Below, in pieces: positions 29,773-39,949 of a DNA stretch of 64,000 bases. The DNA comes from Rosistilla ulvae. GTDB lineage: Bacteria; Planctomycetota; Planctomycetia; Pirellulales; Pirellulaceae. Within the stretch, counting starts at the first letter, position 1. Each line of letters starts with the position of its first letter. Location: the NCBI RefSeq assembly GCF_007741475.1, contig NZ_CP036261.1, positions 7,193,798-7,257,797 of the forward strand, given 5' to 3'. Both the position numbers and the translations under genes were made by a program. The notes beneath the pieces were generated by a model. The model was not told the origin of the DNA. It searched no databases and worked only from the letters and a program-made list of their open reading frames with translations.

Positions 29773-31296
29773 TTATCGACTGGCACCGTCGGATCGAATT
29801 TCGTCCAACATCGCCTTCATTTTAACCACACGCTGCGGATGCTGATCCGCGAGATTTTTTTGTTCCCTCAAATCGGCACGTAGATTGTACAGTTGAGACT
29901 GGGGGGCGACACCCACCTCCGTGTTGGTGTTTTTGTTGACCGCCGGCCCCTTGCCCGGTTCGATGTATTTCCAGACTCCCTGCCGCAGCGCCAGCGTACG
30001 AGCATGTTCGACCAAGTGCTCGCGCCCCTTGGGATCTTCGCCCAGCAAGGCACCAAGGATGTTGTGGCTGTCGGGACCGGCATCGGCAGCCAACGTTTGT
30101 CCTGTCAGCGCGGCAAACGAATGCAGCAGATCGATCTGGCAGACCAACGCGTCGCTGCTCTGATTCGCTTTGACCTTGGCAGGCCAACGCAACACAAACG
30201 GCACTCGCGTTCCCCCTTCAAAGCTGCTGTACTTGCCACCTCGCAAAGTCCCCGCCGGACGATGATCCCCCAACTTCTCCGCCGCTTCGTCTTGGTAGCC
30301 ATCGTCGACAACCGGACCGTTGTCGCTGGTAAACAACACGATCGTGTTGTCGGCCAATTTCAATCGATCCAGCGCCGCCAAGATCTCGCCGGTACACCAA
30401 TCGGTCTGCGCGATCGCATCGCCGCGCGGGCCCATCGCCGTCGTGCCGACAAACCGCGGATGAGGAACTCGCGGAACATGGATGTCGTGCAGCGAGAAGA
30501 ACAGAAAAAACGGATCGGCTTTGTTCTCTTCGATATACGCGACAGCTTTCGATGTGATCCGATCGGCCATATCCTCATCGACCCAACGCGCCCGCTGGCC
30601 GCCGGACATGTATCCGATCCGGCTGATCCCGTTGACGATCGTTCGATCGTGCCCATGGCTGGGATGGATCTTTAAGAGCTCGGGATTTTCGGCTCCCGTC
30701 GGTTCGTCGCCGACCTTCTTTTTGAAACTGACGCGAATCGGATCGTTTGGATCGAGATCGACGACGCGATGGTTTTCGACATAAACACAGGGGACGCGAT
30801 CGCCGGTGGCGGGAATCAGGAAACAATAATCGAATCCGATCTCCAGTGGGCCCGGAGCGATCTTGCCGTTCCAATCGGCTCCTTCATCGGGGCCCAGTCC
30901 CAGATGCCACTTGCCGACGACGCCGGTCTTGTAGCCGGAATCTTGCAGCATCGAAGAGAGCGTGACGCGGCCGGGCTTGATGATCGCGGGCGCGTCGCCG
31001 CGTGCGATGCCCGTTCCTTTCAGACGCCAAGCGTATTGGCCGGTCAGCATCGCGTATCGCGACGGCGTGCAGGTCGCCGCGGGAGCATGGCCATCGGTAA
31101 ATCGAATTCCTTCGGCGGCGATCCGGTCGATGTGTGGAGTCGCAACCGCCGTCGCGCCATAACAACTAACATCACCATAGCCAAGATCGTCGGCGTAGAT
31201 CACGACGATGTTCGGTCGGGCATCGGCAGCAAACGCCAGGCTGGATGGCAGCGTAAACAGGCTGAACGAAAAAAGTACGATCAGATGCTTGGACAT
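29773..31296 (-). CDS. Secreted sulfatase (formylglycine-dependent)
   Basis: 507 residues with a cleavable signal peptide (residues 1-24, ending SSLAFAADA). NIVVIYADDLGYGDVSCYG gives the metal-binding Asp pair, and the nucleophile site is ATCTPSRYAMLTGQ (C-x-P-S-R), whose Cys is converted to formylglycine. KTGVVGKWHLGLG near residue 120 and HDIHVP near residue 270 add active-site residues, and FTSDNGP near residue 305 the distal metal ligands. It belongs to the arylsulfatase A-like group that planctomycetes use on sulfated polysaccharides or glycosaminoglycans. The substrate cannot be assigned. A ceramidase-like gene lies further upstream on the same strand. Confidence 0.95.
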   Translation of the reverse strand: MSKHLIVLFSFSLFTLPSSLAFAADARPNIVVIYADDLGYGDVSCYGATAVATPHIDRIAAEGIRFTDGHAPAATCTPSRYAMLTGQYAWRLKGTGIARGDAPAIIKPGRVTLSSMLQDSGYKTGVVGKWHLGLGPDEGADWNGKIAPGPLEIGFDYCFLIPATGDRVPCVYVENHRVVDLDPNDPIRVSFKKKVGDEPTGAENPELLKIHPSHGHDRTIVNGISRIGYMSGGQRARWVDEDMADRITSKAVAYIEENKADPFFLFFSLHDIHVPRVPHPRFVGTTAMGPRGDAIAQTDWCTGEILAALDRLKLADNTIVLFTSDNGPVVDDGYQDEAAEKLGDHRPAGTLRGGKYSSFEGGTRVPFVLRWPAKVKANQSSDALVCQIDLLHSFAALTGQTLAADAGPDSHNILGALLGEDPKGREHLVEHARTLALRQGVWKYIEPGKGPAVNKNTNTEVGVAPQSQLYNLRADLREQKNLADQHPQRVVKMKAMLDEIRSDGASR

Positions 31297-31608
31297 TAAA
31301 TACCACTCTTCGACGGCAAGAGAAAACCAAGGCTAATCCGTGTTTCAATTCGAGGCATCAGTCGGAACAGGCCGGCTAATTCGCTTGAACACAAACACTC
31401 GGTTAGCCCTCAAGAGAAAACCTGGGAGACGAGCGTCGTCTATTGTAATTGGTTCCGAGAGGAGAGGCCGTTCCCATGGGGGACGAAGGGGGGATCTTTT
31501 CCGGGAAGAAACCGCACGCTCACACGCCCCCAAACGGGGGCCAAATCACGCCCGCCGCCGCGACATGGATAACGTTGGCGCCCAGACATTCGGGCGACGC
31601 CCATCCCG
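31297..31608. other. Intergenic gap with REP-like fragment and hairpin
   Basis: 312 bases. Bases 31342-31364 (GTTTCAATT then GAGGCATCAG) match the start of the dispersed element at 55924-55946 at about 20 of 23 positions. A hairpin GCCCCC aaac GGGGGC lies at 31526-31541, placed to end the transcript of the truncated haem fragment. No gene is seen. Confidence 0.45.
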
Positions 31609-32844
31609 CTATTGCGACGCAGCCTTCCCATGCTTCAACCGCTTCGCTTCGTCATCGGTCAAGATCTCGGGCTGCTTGTCAAACGCTGCGGTGAGCGCGG
31701 CGCGACGGATGTCGTTTCGCAGCAGCCCATCGATCGCGAGCTGGCGATTTCGTGGTGTCAGCCCGGGGAGGCTTTCGATCAGCAGAGCCCCGATCTGCGG
31801 GGCGTCGATGTCGGCCAATCCGCTGACCGCTCCCATCTGTAGTTCCCCGTCGACGTCCGCGCCCAGATAACGCTTCAGGTGCGGAATCGCTTTTTCTGGA
31901 TCGTCTAACGCCACGATCCGCAGCGCGTCGTAGCGGGTTCCCTTCTTCACCGCGTCATCGTCGGCCATCGCTGCTGACATCGCCAACGTCTGCTGCCAGC
32001 GTGGTGCCAGCGACGGATCGGCGTCCAGAATTGCTGCGATCCGATCTCCCGGCCACTGGCCGATCTGCGTCAGTCCATTGATCAGGCCGCCACCGATCAC
32101 AACCGCTTGCCAATCCAATAACGGATCGCCCGAGCGAGGCAAGCCCGATTCCAAGGCGTCGTGAAGTTCGCCATCGTCGCTGCGGCGACCGACCGCCAAC
32201 GCGACTCGCCAGATCCACGGGATCCGCTTGTACTGCGTCGCCAGATCGTCGGCTCGCAGATCGAGTGCCAACAGGTTCAAGATCGCAGGTCCCATTCCCG
32301 GCCGCTGGTCGATCGCCTGCTGACGTCGCTCGATCGATTGGGATTCGTCCAACAGAAACGGAGCGATTGCATGCGCTTGCCGCGGCAGCGGCTGATCAGC
32401 CGCCATCGGTGCCGGGGTGCCAATCGAATGGATCACGTAGGCGATCAGATCGCTGACCTCCTGCGTCGTCATATCCTTTTCAAGTCCTTCGGGCATCAAC
32501 GATCGGTCGCTTGCTCGCAGTTGTTCGATCGAATCGCGGAGCAGTTCGTGCTCCTTGCCGCCGGATTCACGCAGCCGAATCATCGCCGCGTTCTCTTCGA
32601 CAACCAAGCCCGAAACGACGCGGCCATCTTCGGAAAGCGCCGACCAGGAAACGTATCGCGCATCGACTTCGCGGTTGGGATCCAGGATCGCCGAGAGCAT
32701 CCATTGCGGGTCGCGGTTGGTGAGTGCCGTCAGGTCGGGACCAACAACAAACCCATGCTCCTCGACGCGATGACAGGCCGAACATTGTTTGCGGAACACA
32801 ACGATGCCGCCGTTGCTTCCCCCAGGCGACCGGCGAGACCTCAA
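31609..32844 (-). pseudogene. Truncated duplicate of PVC haem/HEAT protein
   Basis: An open frame of 411 codons from a TTG at 32844, with no signal peptide. Residues about 18-end match the C-terminal module of the full-length protein encoded at 34913-39949: FRKQCSACHRVEEHG with the CxxCH haem site, then VSDLIAYVIHSIG and HEAT-like repeats. The first 17 residues (SRRSPGGSNGG) are unrelated and the homology breaks immediately before FRKQC. Without export, haem attachment cannot occur, so this is probably a non-functional remnant. The last 40 residues differ from the full-length copy, suggesting it once ended a separate paralogue. Confidence 0.75.
31731..32798. repeat. Direct repeat copy A (1.07 kb)
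   Basis: Aligns with copy B at 35020-36087 without gaps, with a constant offset of 3289 bases. Bases 31730-31974 are identical in both copies by direct reading, and the rest shows scattered substitutions. The intervening DNA holds the 574-residue secreted gene. Confidence 0.85.
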
Positions 32845-32916
32845 TGTTGAAACTCGCTATTCATTGAATTGCGTTGCAATTGCCATAGGAATCATGGAGA
32901 AGGGCATCACATTTAG

Positions 32917-34641
32917 CTATTGCTTCTTCGTAAAGGTTAGGTGTGCTTTCCTCGCCCCACTTAGAAAAGTCTCTGCATATAGAATGTTCCGCTGCAACGA
33001 GACTCTCCATTCCCATTGCTTACCTAAATGAACGACGAACTTCCCGTTGCCAAGTACCTGCCATGTACCGATAGCGTCTACCGTACCTTTCGGTGAAGTG
33101 TTTTTCGCTTGGCCATTACTGAATATTTCGATTGCCCATCCGTTCGTTTGCACCCAGTATCCAACGAGCGGAGAGTTTCGTGTATCAGGCTGTGCGACTC
33201 GCTTGCCGTCCCAAGTGCTTTGTGACCCATCTGTCCAAAAATGGGTTCCCAGGATTGTAGATTCGTCAGCGAAACGGATGATTACGTGCCCCCGTTTCGA
33301 ATCACTAAACCTAACCATGAACTCGTCACGTTGCTTCGTCCATGCGCCTAGCTCTTCACCCTCTTTTAGGGCTTTGCCATCCGACGTGAATTGATAATTT
33401 GAAAACCCTGAGTTTCCCGTTCTTCCTTCCAACCACTTAATTCGGAAAGTACCGACAAGACTCGGTAGAACGCTGGGTTGCGCCGCAACTACCGATGGAG
33501 TTGCCATTTCGCTGTATGGGGTTGAGGCCGATGCTGGTGTGAACGGCACTTCAATAGCGTTGTCAAAATCGGGCTCGTAACGAATCACCTTTGCCATCTC
33601 TGATGCCATCTCATCAAGAGCGAGAACCGCCTCGGCATATTGGACCAACGACTGCTGGAGCAGTCCACGATACATGTCTCGACGATCATCGTCGCTGTTT
33701 CTGGCGCTATCTACCGACACGGTGTAACTATCCGAAAGATTGCTGGCAACATCTTCGAGGTGGCGTGCCAGCATTGCGAACTTCCATTCGTTCGATGACT
33801 GCACTCGATACTTAACGCCATGTTGCGACCAGTTGTTTGCTAGATTGTCTCGTGCTTCTGAAATCAACGGCTTCATTTGCCGAAACGTACTAGCTTGATT
33901 TTTCTGAGCATTCTCGACGATGGAAAGAGAGACCATCACGAACTTGGCGGATTCCTCAAGACCTTCGTCCACCGTACTCTTTGGCTGAAATCGATACAAA
34001 GGCTTCTTGTCGAGATCGTTTCTTGAGACCGCTCGAAACGCAACTTCACACCACAGCTTGCATTGCTGTAATTCCAATTCATGGCGACGTTCTGCTAACA
34101 CATCAATCTTGTTGCCAAGCTTGGCAACTTCGGTGGTCGCCCGTTGTCGGGCATTTTCATTTGCCCGATAGATGTAATCAAACTGAGGCGGACGTTGATG
34201 GACTGGTAAACCTTGGCTCGAAGGAACGCCCGCTTCTCCTTTGTTGTCTCTCGATGGCGACTGATGACTGAGGATGGTCTGGGTGTGGTATGTGTGGTTC
34301 TGTGTCGGATGATAAAAGAACTTTTCTGCTGTACGCCCATAGAACTGATCCCAACGGACAGGCCCACCTGCGTTGCGGTCCATTCGATCGCTGCCACGCT
34401 GCGCTCGAATCGCCCGCCCCCGAGCGGCTCCAGCCCGCGCACCGTGTTTTAGCATCGCAATATCAACGGCTTCGAGATTCGCCTCCACATCGACGAGCCG
34501 AACCATCAAGAAAACCAATCGTTGATCAATCTGCTCCCATCCATCTGCAAGCTTTCCGGCGGGTGCAAAGGGATCGGATTCCTGTGCGAATAGTGAACCG
34601 TTTGTTGCGGTCAATAATAGGAAAAGGATTGCTCGATTCAT
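32917..34641 (-). CDS. Secreted hypothetical protein, compositionally different
   Basis: 574 residues from ATG 34641, with GAGGG about 5 bases upstream. A signal peptide (RAILFLLLTATNGSLFAQ) is followed by a long helical domain (residues about 20-360, with coiled segments around LGNKIDVLAERRHELELQQCK and VDEGLEESAKFVMV). Two similar C-terminal beta units each hold a G-x-W pattern: LVGTFRIKWLEGRTG near residue 395 and LVGYWVQTNGWAIEIFSNGQ near residue 490. These resemble lipocalin-like stress domains but are not certain. Base composition is visibly richer in A+T than the neighbours. It sits between the two copies of the haem module, so it may be horizontally acquired. Confidence 0.7.
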   Translation of the reverse strand: MNRAILFLLLTATNGSLFAQESDPFAPAGKLADGWEQIDQRLVFLMVRLVDVEANLEAVDIAMLKHGARAGAARGRAIRAQRGSDRMDRNAGGPVRWDQFYGRTAEKFFYHPTQNHTYHTQTILSHQSPSRDNKGEAGVPSSQGLPVHQRPPQFDYIYRANENARQRATTEVAKLGNKIDVLAERRHELELQQCKLWCEVAFRAVSRNDLDKKPLYRFQPKSTVDEGLEESAKFVMVSLSIVENAQKNQASTFRQMKPLISEARDNLANNWSQHGVKYRVQSSNEWKFAMLARHLEDVASNLSDSYTVSVDSARNSDDDRRDMYRGLLQQSLVQYAEAVLALDEMASEMAKVIRYEPDFDNAIEVPFTPASASTPYSEMATPSVVAAQPSVLPSLVGTFRIKWLEGRTGNSGFSNYQFTSDGKALKEGEELGAWTKQRDEFMVRFSDSKRGHVIIRFADESTILGTHFWTDGSQSTWDGKRVAQPDTRNSPLVGYWVQTNGWAIEIFSNGQAKNTSPKGTVDAIGTWQVLGNGKFVVHLGKQWEWRVSLQRNILYAETFLSGARKAHLTFTKKQ

Positions 34642-34912
34642 GATTGCCCTCTTGTTCTTGTTAGTCCAAATCGCACGACGCAATTGTAACGTAAATCAAG
34701 GCGGATTGTGGTCGGAAATCGATCAGGATGCCGAGCGAAAGCCTGTGCCAATATCTACTTCGCTGTCGAGCCTTCTGGATCGACAACGGCATTTAAGACC
34801 ACCGGCCAGTTGGGCAAGATCTTTTCCGATGGTATTCGCTGCGCTCAAACCACCGGCTACCTTTTGCGATCGCTGGCGGGATCGTTGCCTGGCCTTCGAC
34901 CGTTCTGGGCGG

Positions 34913-37900
34913 TTACGGTTGGGCGAGCTGCTTGGCTTCTTCGGCTGTCAATAGCTTCGCGTTTTTCGCAAACGCTGACTCGAGGGCGTCGCGACGGTTG
35001 GGCGTTCTCAACAGGCCTTCGATCGCGAGCTGGCGATTTCGTGGTGTCAGCCCGGGGAGGCTTTCGATCAGCAGAGCCCCGATCTGCGGGGCGTCGATGT
35101 CGGCCAATCCGCTGACCGCTCCCATCTGTAGTTCCCCGTCGACGTCCGCGCCCAGATAACGCTTCAGGTGCGGAATCGCTTTTTCTGGATCGTCTAACGC
35201 CACGATCCGCAGCGCGTCGTAGCGGGTTCCCTTCTTCACCGCGTCATCGTCGGCCATCGCTGCCGACATCGCCAACGTCTGCTGCCAGCGTGGAGCCAGC
35301 GTCGGATCGGCGTCCAAAATTGCTGCGATTCGATCGCTAGGCCATTGGCCGATCTGCGTCAGTCCATTGATCAGGCCGCCACCGATCACAACCGCTTGCC
35401 AATCCAATAGCGGCTGGTCCGAAGAGGGCAGACTCGATGCCAAGGCGTCGCGAAGTTCGCCGTCGTCGCTGCGGCGACCGATCGCCAAGGCAACCCGCCA
35501 GATCCATGGGATCCGTTTGTACTGCGTCGCCAGATCATCGGCTCGCAGATCGACCGCCAACAGGTTCAAGATCGCGGGCCCCATTCCCGGCCGCTGGTCG
35601 ATCGCTTGCTGACGCCGCTGGATCGGTTGGGATTCGTCCAACAGAAACGGAGCGATTTGATGTGCTTGTCGCGGCAGGGGCTGGTCCGCCGCCATCGGCG
35701 CGGGCGTGCCGATCGAATGGATCACGTAGGCGATCAGATCGCTGACGTCCTGGGGCGTCATGTCCTTTTCGAGCCCTTCGGGCATCAGCGAACGGTCGCT
35801 GGCTCGCAGTTGTTCGATCGAATCGCGGAGCAGTTCGTGCTCCTTGCCGCCGGATTCACGCAGCCGAATCATCGCCGCGTTCTCTTCGACGACCAAGCCC
35901 GAAACGACGCGGCCATCTTCGGAAAGCGCCGACCATGAAACGTAACGCGCATCGACTTCGCGGTTGGGATCCAAAATCGCCGAGAGCATCCATTGCGGGT
36001 CGCGGTTGGTGAGTGCAGTCAGGTCGGGACCAACAACAAACCCATGCTCCTCGACGCGATGGCAGGCCGAACATTGTTTACGGAACACGGCGCGGCCGCG
36101 GTCGACGTCGCTGGCGAGCTTCAGCGAAGCTTGAAACGTGTCGATGATCGCAGCTCGGCTGGGCGAGCCGGCCATCTCCAAGGCGCTTTTGGCTCGCTGG
36201 CGAATCGTTTCATCGGCGTGCGACAACAGCTTGCCGCGGCGGTCTGCGTCGAGAATGTTGGCTCGCAAATCTCCCTCGGCGATCGTGTCCAAAAGGGTCA
36301 AGGACCAGTCGTTGCGAGCTATCAAATTGTCGAGGATCGCCGTTTGCGCCGACGCGCTGACTTCGCGATACCGCTCCAACATCAACTCCGCCGCGTCGGG
36401 ATGCCGCGTCTTGGCCAAGGCATTGATGGCGGCGACTTGCAGCGGTGCGGCGTATCTTGCGCTGACGCGTTCGCTGATCGCGTCGAGGACGTTTGCGATC
36501 GACAATTCCTCCCCTACCGAAGGCTCGTCAGCGGACATTAATAGTTGAGCTGTCGCGGCGCCACGGTAGCGGCCCAACAATGCCAACGCAGTGGGGTCGA
36601 GCGTCTCGATCGCGCGGCGATGGGCTTGTTGAACCGTCAGTTTCAGCTCGGGTGTCCAGGCGATCGTGGCGTTGCCAATTCGAGCGTCTGCCGAATCGAG
36701 CAGTTCGATCAGCAAGCGGTTTGCCGAGGCGGCCTCGTTGGCAATCGCGGGAAGGACTTGTGATGCGGAGCCGTCGATCGCCTCGGCATCGCCCAATCGA
36801 ATCGCCGTTCGCAAGATCTGCTGCAACGATTCGGGCTGCTGCTGCGCTGTCGGCAGCGCGACGTACGCGGCGAGCATCGACGAGACGTTGTTCGGATTGA
36901 GCGACGAGATGGCGGCGGCGCGGACGTAGCGGTCGGTTTCCGATTTGGATGCCAACGCTGTCAGAGCGGGAATCGCCGCTGCGTTTTGCAGTTCGCCCAA
37001 CGACCAGGCGACTTGTCGTCGGACGCGCGGGCTGGCGTGGGCCGCGTGTCGGATCACCGCGTCGCGGAGGGCTGCGTCGTCGTCGAGCATCGGTTCGGCG
37101 AAGTGGATCCCGTGGCGGACGACTTCATCATGCGTATTGGCGAGAGCTACGAGCAGCGTCGGTGCGTCCAAGGTCTGCCAAGCTGAAAGGAGTGCGATGG
37201 CGTGAATCCGCGACGCGGCCAACGGCGCTTCGGCGACGATCGCTCGCAATTGATCGGCGACCGAGTCGGAGGGGGAATTCCAGAAGAGCATCTGATGCGC
37301 CAGATCGCGGACCGTTCCATTGCTCGACTTTAGCAACGTCGCCAACTGCAGATCCGACTTCCCCGTCAGATCGAACGGGGCCGGAGAGGCTTCCGACGCC
37401 GGGGCGGCAGGCTGATTCGACTTGGGACGAACGCGATAGATCCGGCCCATCGACTGCCCCGCGTAGACGTCCAGTTCGGCCAACGTCGCTTGTGGGATCC
37501 AACGGGAGTGTTCGATCACGTAGCGGTACATATCGACGACCCACAGGCTGCCGTCGGGGCCGGTCCGGGCTTGGACCGGACGAAACCAGCGGTCGGTCGA
37601 GGTCAGGAACTCCGATTCGGTTTCGTTTTCGCCTCGCGAAACTTGATAGTCGATCCCGGTCGGTTGCAGGACGCTGCGATGAACAAGTTGATTCACAGGT
37701 TCGCAGGTGAAAGCGTTGTTGAGGTATTCTTCGCCCAGTTGGTTGTCGCGGTAGATGTCCAAGCCACAGGCGGCTGTCGCGTTTCCGGAGGCTCCGCTGA
37801 GTGCAAATTGAACGAGCTCCTCGGGGGGGAACAGACGTCGGGTTTCCGCGCCGCCGCTGAGCCCTGCGGGAGTCGGCAGCGAGACCAAGGCATTGCGGCT

Positions 37901-39949
37901 GTCGTAGCGTGCGTCGCTTGCATAGTGCAGCAACAGCGAGCTGTTGGTGCAGCCAAACCAATCGCCCCAGTCGTTTTGGCTGCGGCCTTGTTGCGTCCGA
38001 CCGGCGACAGCTTGGATCTCGCCGGTATCGGGATTCATACGAAAATCGCGGCCGACGATGTTGTGCGTCTGACCCGTCTTGTGGCTGAGAATTTTTCCGC
38101 CGAAGAGTCCGCACGAACCGTAGATCCAGTTATCGATGCCCCACCGCAAGCTGTTGACACGCGCCTGAGCGTTGACGATTTCGAAACCCGAGAAGAGCTT
38201 GTCGACCGAATCGGCGACGCCATCGCCGTCGGTGTCGCGAGCCAGCAGGATATCGGGAGCATCGCAGATCAGCAGACCGTCGCGCCAAACCTTGACATCG
38301 GTTGGAAAACGCAGCCCGTCGACGAAGGTTACCGCTTTATCAAATTGTCCGTCGCCCGTCGTGTCGCTCAGTCGGCGGACCTGGCCGTGATGTTCAAATT
38401 TCTCGTAGACGCCGCGGCCGTAGTCGCTCATCTGAGCAACCCAGAGGCTGCCGTCTGCGCCAAAATCGATAGCGACCGGATCGCGGACTAGCGGCTCGGC
38501 GGCGACCAGTTCGATCTCCAGATCGTCGTGCGTCCGCATGCTTTGCAGCGCGTCCTTGGGCGACTTTGGCGCTACGCCTTGGACTCCCTCGGGGATCACA
38601 AACTCGTCGGGAACCTGGCGGTGCACCTCGTCGACGATCCGCTGTTCCAAGCCGGCAGCCAAGGTGGTTGGCAAAGCGAAGTAAGGCACCTCCGCTCCGC
38701 CGCCGTAGCCTCCTTCACCGACAAGTCGTTCCGATGGGATGTAGCTGCAGAAGTCGTTGCTGTAGGTATTCAACCAATAACGTTTGCTATCGATTTCACT
38801 TTTCAAACGGATCGAATAATCGACGCAAACCTCGCCGGCTAAGAAGCTCATGCACAAGCTGTCGCCGAACAGAAACGTCTGGATCGGGTAGTCGATCTCG
38901 GTCAGCAGCGATTCGCCGCGATCGAGCTTCGCCAGCTGGGTCGTCGCGTTGTAGCGAACCGCGACATTGGAGTTCTTTTCGGCCAGTTCGGCAAATTGTT
39001 CCCGCGACGGCAGCGGATTCAACGGCAGCGCGATGCGTTGCAGTTGCGCACTCAACGGGCCGCTGATCGGAAGGGCTTTGGTTTCGGCAAGGCGTTTGAC
39101 TTCGCTGGCGATCTCCGCCCCTTGCCGCTGCGCGATCGAGACGTCGTCGACCGACATATCGATCGGGTTTTGATCCGATCCGGCTCCGATCGATACCAGG
39201 GCGATGCTGTCGGGAAACTGTCGCTCGATCCCTTCGGCGGCGTATCCCGCCCAATCGCCGCTGATCTTGTTGAAACGCAGCGTGACGCAGTGGCAGGCAT
39301 AAGAAACGTAGACGCCGCGGACGGTTTGCGTGTTGGGATCGCGAGCGATCAACGTCGGCAGATCGTGATCGGTCGGTCCGCCCATGGGCCGCCGATTTTT
39401 TGCAAACCCAACCGTTCCGGTCGATCGGTGCAAGGTCGCGGGTTGACGTGAATCGATAGCTTTCGCGGCAGCTTGGACGATCAACCCGATGATCTCTTCG
39501 CTGTAGGTGTCGAGATGTTTCTGGTGCGCCGGCGGGATCGCTTGGCTGAAGATGTTGTCGCTGGCACCGTTGACCTTGGGGGCGCAGTGCGAATGGCTGA
39601 AGGTGAGGGCAAAGTTCTCGCGCGGCAGCCCGTGGGACTGCTTCAGTTGTTCGGCGATCCGGTCGACTTGCGGCAACCGCACCCCGAGGCTGTCGACCGC
39701 GACGATCACCAGCGGCGGAGCGTCGGTCTGCGAGATCGCCATCGCGCGGGCAAAGACCGACTGCGAAACGCCTTCGGATTCTTCGCGGCGGAAGCCAAAG
39801 CCGTTGAGCCGCACCGGATAGTCGGGCGTGATGTCGACTTTGGCAAAACCAACTTGGTAGACCTCCTCAGCAACAACCGCAGCTGGTGCTAGAAGAAACA
39901 GAAGCAATAGTGACGCACACGTTTTCACGCAAACCGAGATCATCTTCAT
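34913..39949 (-). CDS. Neutral ceramidase / PVC beta-propeller / HEAT / haem CxxCH fusion protein
   Basis: 1678 residues, secreted (signal near residues 5-27). Residues about 28-470 resemble neutral/alkaline ceramidase: FAKVDITPDYPVRLNGFG, the metal motif TFSHSHCAPKVNG, and CHCVTLRFN, with the usual nucleophile region reading SIGAGSDQNP. Residues about 500-890 are a PVC-type propeller (DGSLWVAQMSDYGRGVYE, DTTGDGQFDKAVTFVDGL, RWGIDNWIYGSCGLFGGK and GPDGSLWVVDMYRYVIEHS). HEAT-like repeats follow, and a c-type haem site CSACH is near residue 1290. The C-terminal 380 residues are helical repeats. The start ATG at 39949 is set by the signal peptide; an upstream frame to 40279 is not protein-like. 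It probably hydrolyses or oxidises an extracellular polymer or lipid; substrates are unknown. Confidence 0.87.
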   Translation of the reverse strand: MKMISVCVKTCASLLLLFLLAPAAVVAEEVYQVGFAKVDITPDYPVRLNGFGFRREESEGVSQSVFARAMAISQTDAPPLVIVAVDSLGVRLPQVDRIAEQLKQSHGLPRENFALTFSHSHCAPKVNGASDNIFSQAIPPAHQKHLDTYSEEIIGLIVQAAAKAIDSRQPATLHRSTGTVGFAKNRRPMGGPTDHDLPTLIARDPNTQTVRGVYVSYACHCVTLRFNKISGDWAGYAAEGIERQFPDSIALVSIGAGSDQNPIDMSVDDVSIAQRQGAEIASEVKRLAETKALPISGPLSAQLQRIALPLNPLPSREQFAELAEKNSNVAVRYNATTQLAKLDRGESLLTEIDYPIQTFLFGDSLCMSFLAGEVCVDYSIRLKSEIDSKRYWLNTYSNDFCSYIPSERLVGEGGYGGGAEVPYFALPTTLAAGLEQRIVDEVHRQVPDEFVIPEGVQGVAPKSPKDALQSMRTHDDLEIELVAAEPLVRDPVAIDFGADGSLWVAQMSDYGRGVYEKFEHHGQVRRLSDTTGDGQFDKAVTFVDGLRFPTDVKVWRDGLLICDAPDILLARDTDGDGVADSVDKLFSGFEIVNAQARVNSLRWGIDNWIYGSCGLFGGKILSHKTGQTHNIVGRDFRMNPDTGEIQAVAGRTQQGRSQNDWGDWFGCTNSSLLLHYASDARYDSRNALVSLPTPAGLSGGAETRRLFPPEELVQFALSGASGNATAACGLDIYRDNQLGEEYLNNAFTCEPVNQLVHRSVLQPTGIDYQVSRGENETESEFLTSTDRWFRPVQARTGPDGSLWVVDMYRYVIEHSRWIPQATLAELDVYAGQSMGRIYRVRPKSNQPAAPASEASPAPFDLTGKSDLQLATLLKSSNGTVRDLAHQMLFWNSPSDSVADQLRAIVAEAPLAASRIHAIALLSAWQTLDAPTLLVALANTHDEVVRHGIHFAEPMLDDDAALRDAVIRHAAHASPRVRRQVAWSLGELQNAAAIPALTALASKSETDRYVRAAAISSLNPNNVSSMLAAYVALPTAQQQPESLQQILRTAIRLGDAEAIDGSASQVLPAIANEAASANRLLIELLDSADARIGNATIAWTPELKLTVQQAHRRAIETLDPTALALLGRYRGAATAQLLMSADEPSVGEELSIANVLDAISERVSARYAAPLQVAAINALAKTRHPDAAELMLERYREVSASAQTAILDNLIARNDWSLTLLDTIAEGDLRANILDADRRGKLLSHADETIRQRAKSALEMAGSPSRAAIIDTFQASLKLASDVDRGRAVFRKQCSACHRVEEHGFVVGPDLTALTNRDPQWMLSAILDPNREVDARYVSWSALSEDGRVVSGLVVEENAAMIRLRESGGKEHELLRDSIEQLRASDRSLMPEGLEKDMTPQDVSDLIAYVIHSIGTPAPMAADQPLPRQAHQIAPFLLDESQPIQRRQQAIDQRPGMGPAILNLLAVDLRADDLATQYKRIPWIWRVALAIGRRSDDGELRDALASSLPSSDQPLLDWQAVVIGGGLINGLTQIGQWPSDRIAAILDADPTLAPRWQQTLAMSAAMADDDAVKKGTRYDALRIVALDDPEKAIPHLKRYLGADVDGELQMGAVSGLADIDAPQIGALLIESLPGLTPRNRQLAIEGLLRTPNRRDALESAFAKNAKLLTAEEAKQLAQP
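35020..36087. repeat. Direct repeat copy B (1.07 kb)
   Basis: Encodes the haem site and following HEAT module of the full-length fusion protein. It aligns with copy A at 31731-32798 with no insertion or deletion. Beyond its right end, at about 36088, sequence similarity stops abruptly. Confidence 0.85.
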
